A stretch of 64,000 nucleotides of DNA from Hofstenia miamia (Eukaryota; Xenacoelomorpha; Acoela). Of the stretch, positions 34,950 to 46,256 are shown piece by piece. The notes below the pieces were generated by a model, which saw nothing but the letters and a program-made list of their open reading frames with translations, ran no database searches and was not told the DNA's origin. Numbering within the stretch: position 1 is the stretch's first letter; each line of letters begins with the position of its first letter. The translations under genes were made by a program, and so were the position numbers. The stretch lies in assembly GCA_004352715.1 (NCBI GenBank), contig SCFE01000070.1, positions 176,566-240,565 of the forward strand, written 5' to 3'.

Positions 34950-35986
34950 TTGGTCTTCTGAAGATTAATAAAAGTAAACTTTTTGAACTTGCGAAAAGGA
35001 ATCAATCAAACTTAATTGAACTAATTAGAAGCAGGCTCGGCAATTAATCAAACAGGGCTGCAAATCAAATTACGAATCTAAGATAAGGTAAATGATTACT
35101 TCAAAGAACTAAAGAAATCTAGCTAAAAATGCAATTTTTTTAATAAAAACATTGGGAAAGCAATTAAATATGATAATACGACTGTAAGACATACAAGAAC
35201 AAGAAGGATATCGAAAATATTTCAAACAAATTTTGAAAATATGGGTAAATTCAATTTTAAATTCAAAAAAATAGAAACTTTTAATACCAACAACCCAGTA
35301 TCAGAAAAAACAGTTTCATTTCAATTTATAATTATCAGTATGATAGAATGATAGAAAAAATTATGGGAATTTAATTGATGGCGAGCCTTTAAAAATATGG
35401 CATCCATGGAAATCCAAAAATGTATTGCTACACATAAAAAATTTATATTTAATTTCAAGAAAATTTTTTAATTCAGTATCATATATCTATCTTACATTTA
35501 TAATAATTGAATGGATAAATAGTCATTGTTTTGAACAAAAATACATTTTGATAAGACAAAAACTTTTAAAGGGTTGAACATTTCATTTGGTGTTTGTAAG
35601 GAATAATCGCTATTCCAATATTCATTATTAAAAAAGTTATAAATTTTTTAACATATTCTTCTGTTTTTGATCCAAGATCTAGTAGGATAGTTCATTTTTG
35701 GCTTACAGTTAATGTTAGGGGAGAGTTTAACTTAGGCTTTGAGTTTTGTTTTGGGTTGGGGTTGCGTTGAGGATAGGTTGGGTTAGGATTAAGGTTGTGG
35801 TTAGATTTAGGTTTGGAGTTAGGACTATGGTTTGCAATATGTTTTGGGGTTAAGGTTATAATTATTATGCTGATAAATTAGCAAAACTTACATTTTTGCT
35901 TATTAGAATAAGTTATTACACTGTGCAATAGAAATACTTTTAATATAACTTTGATAACTTTGTAACCTTTTTGGTGCCATAAATGC
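34950..35986. other. AT-rich spacer, block B copy
   Basis: Collinear with 5030-6098 of block A, including the G/T-rich repeat (35700-35860). No gene is supported. Confidence 0.5.
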
Positions 35987-36155
35987 ATCACTATCAGACA
36001 CTGGAAATAATTTATTGAAATATATTTTGAACCAAAAATAAATTATTTTTATTTTAAGAACAAAAAATAAATAATTGCAATTATTATTATTTTTTTTGCA
36101 ATTATTTTCAAAATTACAGCACACAAGATAAAAACATTATTCAATGATTTTCAAG

Positions 36156-38168
36156 TTACTCGGCAGTTTCTTTATTGATAACCAAATCCAGCACTGAGGA
36201 ATCCCAAAATCGCCTGTTAACCTTCAAGAACTTGACGATTTCCAAATGCATGGGTGTCATGTTTTTGCGATGCCGCCTCATGACTTGCTTAGCTGAACTG
36301 AACAGACGCTCGACCAGGTTGGAAGTTGGCGGCACCCAACTTAAATGACATGAAGCGGAGACTTTCTTTTTTTCAAAGCAACTTCAGCAAAGTTAAGCGA
36401 GTTTGGCTGATCAGGAACAACAGAAATTTCATTTTCTCCAAAAACAGACGCCAGAATATCGGTTTCATCATGAGCCAAATTTTCACCTAGTATAGAATTG
36501 CTGATAGCATTCTCCAGTAGTGGTGAATGAACGATAGTCGAGTTCTTTTCGAGATAATTTCGGAATAGTGGAAATTCTTCTATCAAAGAATCGAAGAGTA
36601 TGCGCACATCCCCAAGGTTAATATCTTCTTCCTGTAATTTAAGTGTGACAGAATTAATTTTTTGGAGTGCTGAGAATAAGGTTTTCAGTTCTAGCGCCTC
36701 TGTCGTCGAAAGTAACAAAACAGCCATATTCAGGTCTGTGCTGTCAATGAACGGTGTCAATTCAAAATATCGCCTAATCATTGCAAACGTTGAAGACCAC
36801 CTTGTAGCATTTCGAAGAACGGGATGAAGAAATGTCTTATGTCGGAGCTTTGCTGCTTCTTTTAGAGTACTGATGGCCTTCATGAGTCTAGCTACTTTTT
36901 CGATTGTCGGCTCGTGTTTTTCTAATTGGCTTTTTACAGCCAAGTTGAGACGATGACTAGCACACCCAATAAACNNNNNNNNNNNNNNNNNNNNNNNNNN
37001 NNNNNNNNNNNNNNNNNNNNNNNNNNNNNNNNNNNNNNNNNNNNNNNNNNNNNNNNNNNNNNNNNNNNNNNNNNNNNNNNNNNNNNNNNNNNNNNNNNNN
37101 NNNNNNNNNNNNNNNNNNNNNNNNNNNNNNNNNNNNNNNNNNNNNNNNNNNNNNNNNNNNNNNNNNNNNNNNNNNNNNNNNNNNNNNNNNNNNNNNNNNN
37201 NNNNNNNNNNNNNNNNNNNNNNNNNNNNNNNNNNNNNNNNNNNNNNNNNNNNNNNNNNNNNNNNNNNNNNNNNNNNNNNNNNNNNNNNNNNNNNNNNNNN
37301 NNNNNNNNNNNNNNNNNNNNNNNNNNNNNNNNNNNNNNNNNNNNNNNNNNNNNNNNNNNNNNNNNNNNNNNNNNNNNNNNNNNNNNNNNNNNNNNNNNNN
37401 NNNNNNNNNNNNNNNNNNNNNNNNNNNNNNNNNNNNNNNNNNNNNNNNNNNNNNNNNNNNNNNNNNNNNNNNNNNNNNNNNNNNNNNNNNNNNNNNNNNN
37501 NNNNNNNNNNNNNNNNNNNNNNNNNNNNNNNNNNNNNNNNNNNNNNNNNNNNNNNNNNNNNNNNNNNNNNNNNNNNNNNNNNNNNNNNNNNNNNNNNNNN
37601 NNNNNNNNNNNNNNNNNNNNNNNNNNNNNNNNNNNNNNNNNNNNNNNNNNNNNNNNNNNNNNNNNNNNNNNNNNNNNNNNNNNNNNNNNNNNNNNNNNNN
37701 NNNNNNNNNNNNNNNNNNNNNNNNNNNNNNNNNNNNNNNNNNNNNNNNNNNNNNNNNNNNNNNNNNNNNNNNNNNNNNNNNNNNNNNNNNNNNNNNNNNN
37801 NNNNNNNNNNNNNNNNNNNNNNNNNNNNNNNNNNNNNNNNNNNNNNNNNNNNNNNNNNNNNNNNNNNNNNNNNNNNNNNNNNNNNNNNNNNNNNNNNNNN
37901 NNNNNNNNNNNNNNNNNNNNNNNNNNNNNNNNNNNNNNNNNNNNNNNNNNCAGTTCGAAGCAGTTTCAATACAAGCACTTTGTAAACCACTTTTGTCTGA
38001 CAACTCCTTTAGATAATCCGGGTGATCGACGGTAATATGGTTTAAAAGGTTTGCATACCCTGTATTCGGGCGTTCTTTGCGTTTACGGCCGCACTTGCAA
38101 ACATACTCCACTTTTTCAACTTCCGTAAAATAATGCTCAACGATCTGCTTATCCATTCGTGGAGGCAT
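36156..38168 (-). pseudogene. hAT-family transposase with N-terminal BED-type finger (frameshifted, gapped)
   Basis: The start MPPRMDKQIVEHYF at 38168 is followed by a BED-like finger (CKCGRKRKER... then NLLNHITVDH, CX1C plus HX4H spacing). After the gap 36975-37950 comes the hAT core: CASHRLNLAV, then NATRWSSTFAMIRRYFEL, and a divergent linker. The frame ends at 36341. The C-terminal dimerisation region VPPTSNLVERLFSSAKQVM continues in another frame to the stop at 36156. The shift lies at or near an A7 run (T7 at 36367-36373 on the plus strand), so it is either a real inactivating indel or an assembly error. It would cut and paste its own element. Length and domain order fit hAT transposases. 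Confidence 0.85.
36975..37950. other. Assembly gap (976 N) inside the hAT transposase
   Basis: Unknown bases covering the middle of the transposase, including the region expected to hold the first catalytic Asp residues. Confidence 0.99.
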
Positions 38169-38558
38169 ATTGATATGCTAGCACTCAAATTGTAAGTCAC
38201 AATGCTATACGCAATGCAGAACTGAATATTTCTAGTTGCGCCTGATTGGTTGGTTGTTTGCAACGCTGATGATGCAGTTTGCACAGCCGCCGCAGGTTGA
38301 CCGCTAATGCACTGAATAACGTGAGAGCTAGCAACGAGCCTTGTCTGTAAACAAATAAATTGTGCCTCAGCGATAAAAATGCCAAATTCCCAGGCAGGCA
38401 AAAGAACCATATATTCAGTGACAGAAAAGCACAATTATTTTGAAATTATTTTTTCCCAAAAATAAATTATTTTTATTTTCTGTTGGTAAAATAAATTATT
38501 TCAATATTATTTATTAAAATTATTTCAATAAAATTATTTATTTCCAGTGTCTAATCAC

Positions 38559-38562
<4 letters not shown>

Positions 38563-38594
<32 letters not shown>
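38563..38594. repeat. (TA)n microsatellite
   Basis: About 32 bases of alternating TA beside the hAT right target duplication. Confidence 0.9.
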
Positions 38595-38597
<3 letters not shown>

Positions 38598-39137
38598 ATT
38601 AGTTGGTGTCGGTGACGGTTGGTTATTACATCGCTCCTCACTTGTATTGCTTAAGCACTAGCTACTACAGCATACAATTTTCAAAGTTTACACAAAGCCT
38701 ACCAGAACTGAACAAGAATAGCAAGTTTCTATCCTGTAATCACTCTTCCTATATACAAAGTCTGCGAAATCGTAAGCTTTATTTATTCTTCTGCATTACA
38801 TTTAACACCATAATAGTTGCTGATCTCGTCTTAGGCTTGACACTAACCCTAGTATGAAGTACTGTATTAAATGCGGAAAGAAACAATGTGTAGTTCTTGC
38901 AATAAAGAAACTGTTGAATGTGATATATCCTTGTAAGTCTCATTCATCAGATGAGCTTTCAATTGAAAAGGAAATAATTTTCTCATGAAAATCGGAAACA
39001 ACTGATTTGCCATATTCATAATCAAAATAATCAAGAACCAGAACAAAAATTCTTTTACCCTTCCCCTCACCCCCTTTTTCGGGTACCGTTCAGCCATTAT
39101 TAATGCAGTGTAACTTTCCAAATTAACATAATTGGTG
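38595..39137. other. Spacer without recognised gene
   Basis: Short open frames at 38603-38857 and 38867-39172 show no domain. The last 60 bases align with 7490-7555 in block A. Confidence 0.4.
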
Positions 39138-39145
39138 ATTCCAAT

Positions 39146-40069
39146 CAGGGATCCAACATGATTAATCGTCAACGCGATTAATCGAGATTAATCGCAGCGA
39201 TTAATCGAGATTAATCGCATGGATTAATCTATCGTGCTGGTCAAGTAGATTAGATTAATCGTAAACAGTGTGCTCGATTAATCTAGATTATTCTAATTAA
39301 GTTGATGCTTATGCATTTAGTTATCATTTTCGGTTTGATCTTATCTGTGGCCACTATTTTTGTGTCATATGTTTTACAAAAGAAAACCTTAACACCGGAC
39401 ATAGAAGAGGAGCGTGATGATTAGGCCACAGTTAGACTAGTGATTGGTTCGAAAGTGATCTATCAAATTTTGATTGAATCGCACGTCTAACCACCCGAGA
39501 TAATTAGCGATGTGACGATCACTAAGAAATCATGCTCATTCGATTTCTTTGTGATCGTCACGTCGCTAATTATCTCGGGTGGTTAGACATGCAATTCTTT
39601 CAAATGTGATAGATCACTTTTAAAACAATCACTAGTCCAACCGTGGCCTTAGGCATTTAACATACCTAGGATGCGTTGAATGTCGCCTAATTCTATATAT
39701 AAGGATCCTCGATTTTATCACGCCAACTTCTAATCAGGTTGAGAGACTGTTCAGCAAAGCTGGTTATGCTCTATCTGATTACCAAATCGTCTATTACCCC
39801 TCAACCTAGAGATCCAAATTTCTTTACCCTAACAAGCACATGCGGAGTAAAATGACTTCAGGAAATAATCTCAAATAACAATAATAGTTGATATTTTCTA
39901 TTTTGAATATCTTTCAATTGATACATTGTATTTTGAATATTTTTATTCAGAAGTAGATTAATCGACGATTAATCGCGATTATTAATCTTCTGGCAGCAGC
40001 GATTACGATTAATCTATCGCCAATTTTTTTTTCATACGATTAATCGCGATTAAAATCTAACGATCCCTG
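39146..40069 (+). mobile_element. hAT element (ATTAATCG type), deletion derivative, complete
   Basis: Starts CAGGGATCCAACATG and ends AACGATCCCTG, flanked on both sides by ATTCCAAT (39138-39145, 40070-40077). Both ends have clusters of ATTAATCG repeats. Only the transposase C-terminus remains, in a plus-strand frame from about 39720 (TPTSNQVERLFSKAGYALSD), followed by a stop. A palindromic MITE is inserted at 39424-39648. The same element with the same target duplication is at 9859-10279 and 62546-62858. Confidence 0.88.
39424..39648. mobile_element. Palindromic PIF/Harbinger-like MITE nested in hAT
   Basis: 225 bases flanked by TTA (39421-39423, 39649-39651). GGCCACAGTTAGACTAGTGA at the left pairs with TCACTAGTCCAACCGTGGCC at the right, and the pairing continues inward (GTGATCTATCA, CACCCGAGATAATTAGCGA, GTGACGATCAC), leaving a loop of about 25 bases. 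The TTA duplication and GGCC start suggest PIF/Harbinger. Confidence 0.75.
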
Positions 40070-40345
40070 ATTCCAATAAAGATATAGAGGCACATAAATG
40101 ATATTGCTCAATTCACTAGGGCAAAGAAAAAAAAATTCAGCCAATTTGGGACAACTAGTCACAGAGAACTAGTTAAATGTCAGTTATATCAATGTTGCAG
40201 ACAGTCAATTTTGAGAGCCTTGGGCGTTCTAGTGTTAGCAATGCATATGTACAGTAAAGTTTTGTAAATATTTTTTAGCAAAATCTCCACCCAAAAGTGA
40301 CGTTAAATCGAGAGTGCACTGTATTATAAAAAATTTGAAAGTTAC

Positions 40346-40521
40346 CGTTCTAAATTCATGAAGTCAGGCGGCCGAACTAAAATTCCAGAGTTGAGCATTT
40401 CATCGTAATTCTTTTTTAGGTTAGAATACTGCAGTTTATCATAAAATCCCAACTTCTGAAATTCTGCTGTTGAAAAATATTTTTGAATATTACGAAAGCA
40501 GTCATTGGCATTAGCAGACAT
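40346..40521 (-). CDS. KRAB-related (SSX/PRDM9-type) exon, block B
   Basis: 176 nt, ATG at 40521, 58 codons plus CG, donor GT at 40344-40345 (AACG/GTAACT). Joined to the A at 31205 the split codon is CGA, again Arg, so the reading frame continues into zinc-finger array 2. Domain residues are as in copy A1, with Leu at residue 57 in place of Ile. The intervening 9.1 kb would be an intron holding two hAT elements, a MITE pair and LINE debris. This is the simplest locus: one KRAB-related exon, one zinc-finger exon. Whether further exons lie between is not resolved. Confidence 0.75.
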
Positions 40522-40571
40522 TTAGCAGTGTAGAGGGAAATGACTACGTTTAATATGTACTAATAACATAA

Positions 40572-40602
40572 GCGCGCGATTGGTAATGCCAGCCAATCAA
40601 AA
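40572..40602 (-). promoter_or_regulatory. Candidate promoter elements of KRAB-related exon B
   Basis: GCGCGCGATTGG then GCCAATCA, 51-81 bases upstream of the ATG at 40521. This copy gains a second CCAAT in inverse orientation (ATTGG). Confidence 0.45.
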
Positions 40603-41051
40603 TTAATGATGATATCTCACCTATTAAATTTGAAAATGTCAATATGTAGACGCTCAATTACACGAACCTCGTTTTCCGAACGCTCGATTATCTGAAAGGA
40701 GACACTTCAGTTTTGCTGATGCGTATAATCGAATGACGCGCTCAATACTGCCAATCAAAATTAATGATGAATCTCACCCATTATATTTGCACTTGCTATG
40801 AAAATGTGAATACTAGTAGGCGCTCGATTGCAACACGTCACGTCGCTAATTATCTTGGTGGTTAGACGTGCTTTGCAATTTTACCAAAATGTGACAGATC
40901 ACCCCTCACCAATCGTATAGTCTAACTGTAGCCTTCCCACGTGGCCAACACTGGTGGCTAATTAGTGGGCCACTGATGGCAAAAATACGATTTTATAGCA
41001 TCAGAACAATGTGTCAAATGTAACCAATAGCAAAGTTTTTATTGATAAATA

Positions 41052-42596
41052 CAGTACTGGAAATATGTATTCGACCAACTTGCTATTTTGAATAAATAAT
41101 GAACATCCATTGGATAGTGTGCATGAGATTATAACTAAGTGTTACTTTGAGAAGGGAAAACCTGTGTCTAATACCATAAAACAGAATTACAATGGCTATT
41201 AATTTTTAATAAAAATTAGAAAATTTGTATTCGGCCATCTGAAAAAAAAACTAACAAATGAACAAATCCAAAAAAGTAAATTCAAAATAAGATACATAAA
41301 TTAATAATTGACGCAATATAAGCAATTAGCAACAAAATTCTCTCTTCTAATATTTTGTAGGGTGTCACTTAATAACAGCTTCAAGGAATCAGGGGTTGAA
41401 GCAAAAAGTCTTTCAATAAAACTGTTGGGAATTCCATACAATTCTTTCTTTATTGCGCTCCACAGCTCGTCTTCAGTGTGAAAAGTATTCTGTCCAATCC
41501 GAAATCTAACCTCTTTCCACATATTTTCGATAAAGTTAAGTTATTATGGAAGAAGTTTTTCATTTCTTTTGAAGTATAACATTGAGCACCATCCTGCTGA
41601 TATATTGAATCACTTGTAAGGAGTTGCAAGAGTTCCTTCTCTAGAATCCGAGCATATTGAGAGCTTCAGAGAGTACAAGTGATGTGGACAATTTTGCGCC
41701 CCATACCATGACAGACTTCCCACCATACTTTATGGTCCCCGTGTAAATTGAGCCAATAATCGGAACTTCCGCGCAGTTGGTCTCTTTATCAACTTTACCA
41801 AGATTCTTTTTGATGAGTATAGCTCAAACCTTGACTAATCTGAAAATATAACATTAAACCAATGTTTAGATGCATTTTCTCTCATTATATTGACTCACCT
41901 CAGCCGTAGTAATGTCCTTTGCGGTTAAGAATGGCTTTCTGGGTGCCACAAAAGTCCCAATTGAATACTTATTCAGGATGTTCTTGCCGTCAAACGGTGA
42001 CTGTCAGCCCATTCCTTGTGAAGTTTCGATGGGGTCTTTCTGGGATTTCGCTTTGAAAGGCACACATAAGCTGACTGGGAAGCTTTGGAAGTCTTCTTTG
42101 GTCTTCCGGACTTTGGGTGCAATGATGTTTTATCAGAAGTGAAACGTCTAATGATAACCCGACAGTACTTAGAGGTTGCTCTACAAGGTGGGATATATTA
42201 CGTTGGCTCATCCCTTCCAAATGTTTGGAGATAATCAACTCGCGGATGGCAATAGGTACGTAACCAGGCATCATATATGGCGAAGAAAGACTGTTATTAG
42301 GTATTTCCAAAATAAGTAAACTAAAAACAGTTCAACCAATGAAATTATTTAGATTCTCTGATTTGGTCTGAAGTGGCCGAATACATTTTTCCAAGAAAAA
42401 ATTAGCTAACCACAAGCATTGTAGGATTTCTCCTTGAGATTTAAAGTAAACATTGATAATTATGTCTCAACATTGATGAATTCTTCTTTCTGCAACACCA
42501 AATCTAATGAAAAATTACCTATGACATTCTTGGAGTCAATTTCTTGGAAATATTTATGACAAATCATGGGTAGCCAAATTCTTTTTTCCAATACTG
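41052..42596 (-). mobile_element. Tc1-like transposon, full-length termini, dead (block B)
   Basis: CAGTACTGGAAATATG and TCTTTTTTCCAATACTG flanked by TA on each side, 1545 bases. The N-terminal part reads IRELIISKHLEGMSQRNIS (near 42190-42260), a Tc1 HTH. The C-terminal part MWKEVRFRIGQNTFHTEDEL is near 41465-41522. The middle is frameshifted and the block with the third catalytic residue is deleted as in 11087-12616. The shared deletion means the two copies descend from one insertion duplicated with the block. Confidence 0.8.
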
Positions 42597-42599
42597 TAG

Positions 42600-43870
42600 T
42601 TTAAATATTGCATTTTATATTAATTGATATGAAAATCTTGGGGCATGAATATGTCTATTAATGAACATAATTTAATGCAATTCTGAAAATTTGCTGTGGC
42701 TAAGTTCATTGAATAGATTAACAAATTTACTTTAAAATTTCGAATTTTCGAAAAAGATTTAAATTCTCCCAATACCTAGTTTTAAAGCATTTAAAAGGTT
42801 TTGAGCAAATGGAGGCAACAAAGAACCTTGGTGTTTCGCTTAATGTGTGCAAAGATATTCCAAGCCTATAGATCGTGCCGTGGGCAAAGTCAGAGGTCGC
42901 GAGACCAATGGGACAAGGCCAGCGCGTGGATTTAGAGCGAAAAAAAGGAGAGGCAATTTTCAGTCTTTCATGTGGTACTTTCAAAGTTAGTATAGCTTTA
43001 ATAGTTTTTGATCTATAAGCTTTAAAAGAGGTAGTATTATAAAATCTTGCTTAAATCAGTTTATTGCAAATAACTATGCTAAAAAACTTGTTTTCCATAT
43101 TTAAAGAAATTTAAAATCATTAAAATTATATTGCTTAATAAATGAATAGCACGCCGTATGAAAATCCATCATGAAAATTTTTTCAACGTGAGATTTGTTT
43201 ACTTAGTGTTTAATTGAGTAATAAAAAATTACGTATCAAACTTTTCAATGCTGATTACAACTCAAATTATTTTATATCATTGTTTTTAGTTTATTGCTCC
43301 TTATGAACACTTTCATGTTAATACATCGCTAGAAATCTATAGCTCGCTTTCTGTGTGAATACCACTATCGTAAAACATGTGCTTAAAATACAAGCAAATA
43401 TATTACAAGCTTTCTTTGTGAGCTTACCCTACATTGTAGCAACCACTAGTGGTTCACTTTTGGGGAATGATTAGCATGGGCGACCACCGGTTTCCACCAG
43501 TGGACCACTAAGGACATCTGATTTAGTTTTAATCACAAATAATAGATGAGCTAATTCTTGTAAGTAAAATATTATTCATTATTATAAAAAATTTAAGGTA
43601 TATGTGCAGAATGAAATCTCAAAGTAACTTAATCATGATTATTCCCGGACCTTAAAATTATTGTCTATATGAGTATTTAAAATTGGGCAAAATTATTTTT
43701 AATTATTGAAAAAAATAATGTTTAAAAATTGCAATTTCTTCCAAAATTCAAAATTAAATTTATATTAGGAATTTTAGTATGCTTGTTGTTATTGTTTATA
43801 ATAAAGAAATTCTTTCTATTTTCCATTACCACAAAAAAATTAATTAATATAAAATGCAATATTTAAACTA
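42600..43870. repeat. Reversed copy of block A sequence 12617-13930
   Basis: Reads as the reverse complement of block A in order: 42640-43020 against 13560-13930, and 43380-43870 against 12617-13190. The 33 bases beside the Tc1 end (42597-42630) are repeated inverted at 43838-43870 beside the second Tc1. No gene. Confidence 0.6.
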
Positions 43871-44450
43871 CAGTATTGGAAAAAATAATTTGGCTACCCA
43901 TGATTTGTCATAAATATTTCCAAGAAATTGACTCCAAGAATGTCATAGGTAATTTTTAATTAGATTTGGTGTTGCAGAAAGAGGAATTCATCAATGTTGA
44001 GAAATAATTTTCACTGTTTTTTTAAATCTCAAGAAGAAATCCTACAATGCTTGTGGTTAGCTAATTTTCTCTTGGAAAAATGTATTCGGCCACTTCAAAC
44101 CAAATCAGAGAATCTGTAAATAATTTCATTGGTTGAGCTGTTTTTAGTATATTTATTTTGGAATAACAGTCTTTCTTCGCCATATATGATGCCTGGTTAC
44201 GTACCTCTTGCCATCCGCGAGTTGATTATCTCCAAACATTTGGAAGGGATGAGTCAACGTAATATATCCCAGCTTGTAGAGCAACCTCTAAGTACTGTCG
44301 GGTTATCATCAGATGTTTCACTTATGAAAACATCATTGCCCCCAAAGTCCGGAAGACCAAAGAAGACCTCCAAAGCTTCCCAGTCAGCTCTTGTGTGCTT
44401 TTCAAAGAGAAATCCCAGAAAGACCCCAAAGAAACTTCACAAGGAATAAT
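43871..44450 (+). mobile_element. Truncated Tc1-like transposon in inverted orientation
   Basis: Begins CAGTATTGGAAAAAATAA after TA and reads in the plus direction. The open frame from 44129 includes MMPGYVPLAIRELIISKHLE and the HTH, then KPSQSAL-like basic sequence, and stops with the element at about 44450, so the catalytic domain is absent. It is the inverted partner of 41052-42596. Confidence 0.7.
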
Positions 44451-46256
44451 ATGAATGATATGGAAATTTATCCGGTCGAGTAATTCCGCATAAGTCGTTA
44501 TGACCTTAAACAGCCTGGAGTATTTTTAAGGACAAACCGTTTTTCCACATTTACAAAGAATTTTCTTATAGCCTATTAAAAAATTTGAAAATTTTGGGGC
44601 ATGAATATGTCTGTTAAAGTATTTAAAAGTTTTGAGCCCATGGAGGCAACAAAAAAACTTGATGTTTCGCTTGATATTCCAAGCCTATAGAGGCGTGCCG
44701 TGGACAAAGTCAGAGGTCGCGAGACCAATGGGACAAGGCCAGCGCGTGGATTTAGAGCGAAAAAAAGGAGAGGCAATTTTCAGTCTTTCATGTGGTACTT
44801 TCAAAGTTAGTATAGCTTTAATAGTTTTTGATTTATAAGCTTTAAAAGAGGTAGTATTTTAAAATCTTGCTTAAATCAGTTTATTTCAAATAACTATACT
44901 AAAAAACTTATTTTCCATATTTGAAGAAATATAAAATCATTAAAATTATATTGCTTAATAAACGAATAGGACGCAGCATGAAAATCCATCATAGAAATTT
45001 TTTTAACGTGAGATTTGCTTACTTAGTATTTAATTGAGTAATAAATAATTACGTATTAAACTTTTCAAAGCTAATTACAACTCAAATTAATTTTATATCA
45101 TTGTTTTAATTTATAGCATCTACACGCTCACGCTCCTTATGAACACTTTCATGTTAATACATCGCTAGAAATTTATAGCTCGCTTTCCGTGTGAATACCA
45201 CTATCGTAAAACATGTGCTTAAAATACAAGCAAATATATTACAAGCTTTCTTTGTGAGCTTACCCTACATTGTAGCAACCACCAGTGGTTCACTGTTGGG
45301 GAATGATTGGCATGGGCGCCCACCGCTTTCCACCAGTGGACCACTAAGGACATCATAAATAATATATAAGTTAATGCTTGCAAGTAAAATATTATTCATT
45401 ATTATGCTTCATATATCTCATAAATATATCAAATTCATTGTGAAGAGCTTTTTTGTAATTTTCTGCTCGCAAAAATTTTAAGGTATGTGAGCAGAATGGA
45501 ATCTCAAAATAATTTAATCATGATTATTCCCGGACCTTAAAATTATTGCCTATATGAATCTTTAAAATTGGGTAAAAATTATTTTTAATTATTGGAAATT
45601 ATATTGGGCATTTTTATTATGCCTGGTGTTATATTTTATAATAAACAATTCTTTCTATTTTCCATTACCAAATTAAAATTATTATGAATGCTAAGCTTGC
45701 TAGTATTTCCTTCAGCCATGAGTGGCCCATCAATTTGCCACTGATGCACAGGTGGCCAAATCACACCTGGTAGCCGACAGTTTCTGAAACTGGTAGCCCA
45801 CCAGTGGTTGGCTACGTGGGATATGGTGTTAGAAAAAAATTATGGTAAATTATGGTAAATGTATTGTTACACAAAAAATTTATATTAGTTCAAAAACATT
45901 TTTAAATTCGGTATCATATATCTTACATTTACAATAATTGAATGGATAAGAAGTCATTCGACAAACTGTTTTGATCAAAAATACATTTTGATAAGATAAC
46001 AACTTTTAAACTTTTAAAGGGTTGAACATTTCATTTGGTGTTTGTGAGGAATAAGTTCTATTCCAATATTCATTATTAAATAAGTTATACATTTTTTAAC
46101 ATATTCTTCTGATTTTGATCCAAGATCTAGTTGGATAGTACGTTTTTTGCGTAAGATATATAAAAATGAACAATTATGTAATTGTGATAAATAAAATGCA
46201 TACAATAGTTGAATGTGAAACCCTGGTCAGAAATTTCTATCTAACGCCAGAGGTCA
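44451..46256. repeat. Second reversed copy of block A sequence, then direct copy of 14930-15640
   Basis: 44460-45590 is the reverse complement of about 12790-14050. 45640-46250 matches 14890-15640 directly. The repeat GCGCGTGGATTTAGAGCG occurs at 44742. No gene. Confidence 0.55.

Larger units (their letters stand above)
35995..38553 (-). mobile_element. BED-finger hAT transposon with intact ends and target duplication
   Basis: Termini CAGACACTGGAAATAA (left) and TTATTTCCAGTGTCTA (right) are inverted repeats with one mismatch. Both sides carry ATCACTAT (35987-35994 and 38554-38561), the 8-bp duplication expected of hAT. Subterminal regions repeat AAATTATTT-type motifs. It contains the transposase at 36156-38168 and an assembly gap. 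The left half and same target site recur at 6099-6384. Confidence 0.9.
40936..45820. mobile_element. Candidate large terminal-inverted-repeat (foldback) element, block B
   Basis: The left end CCCACGTGGCCAACACTGG and the right end CCACCAGTGGTTGGCTACGTGGG are clear inverted repeats, with the reverse complement of the right reading CCCACGTAGCCAACCACTGG. It corresponds to 10970-15172 in block A but is internally rearranged: two reversed copies of the inner section surround a truncated Tc1. No obvious target duplication and no own transposase. Unclassified. Confidence 0.45.
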
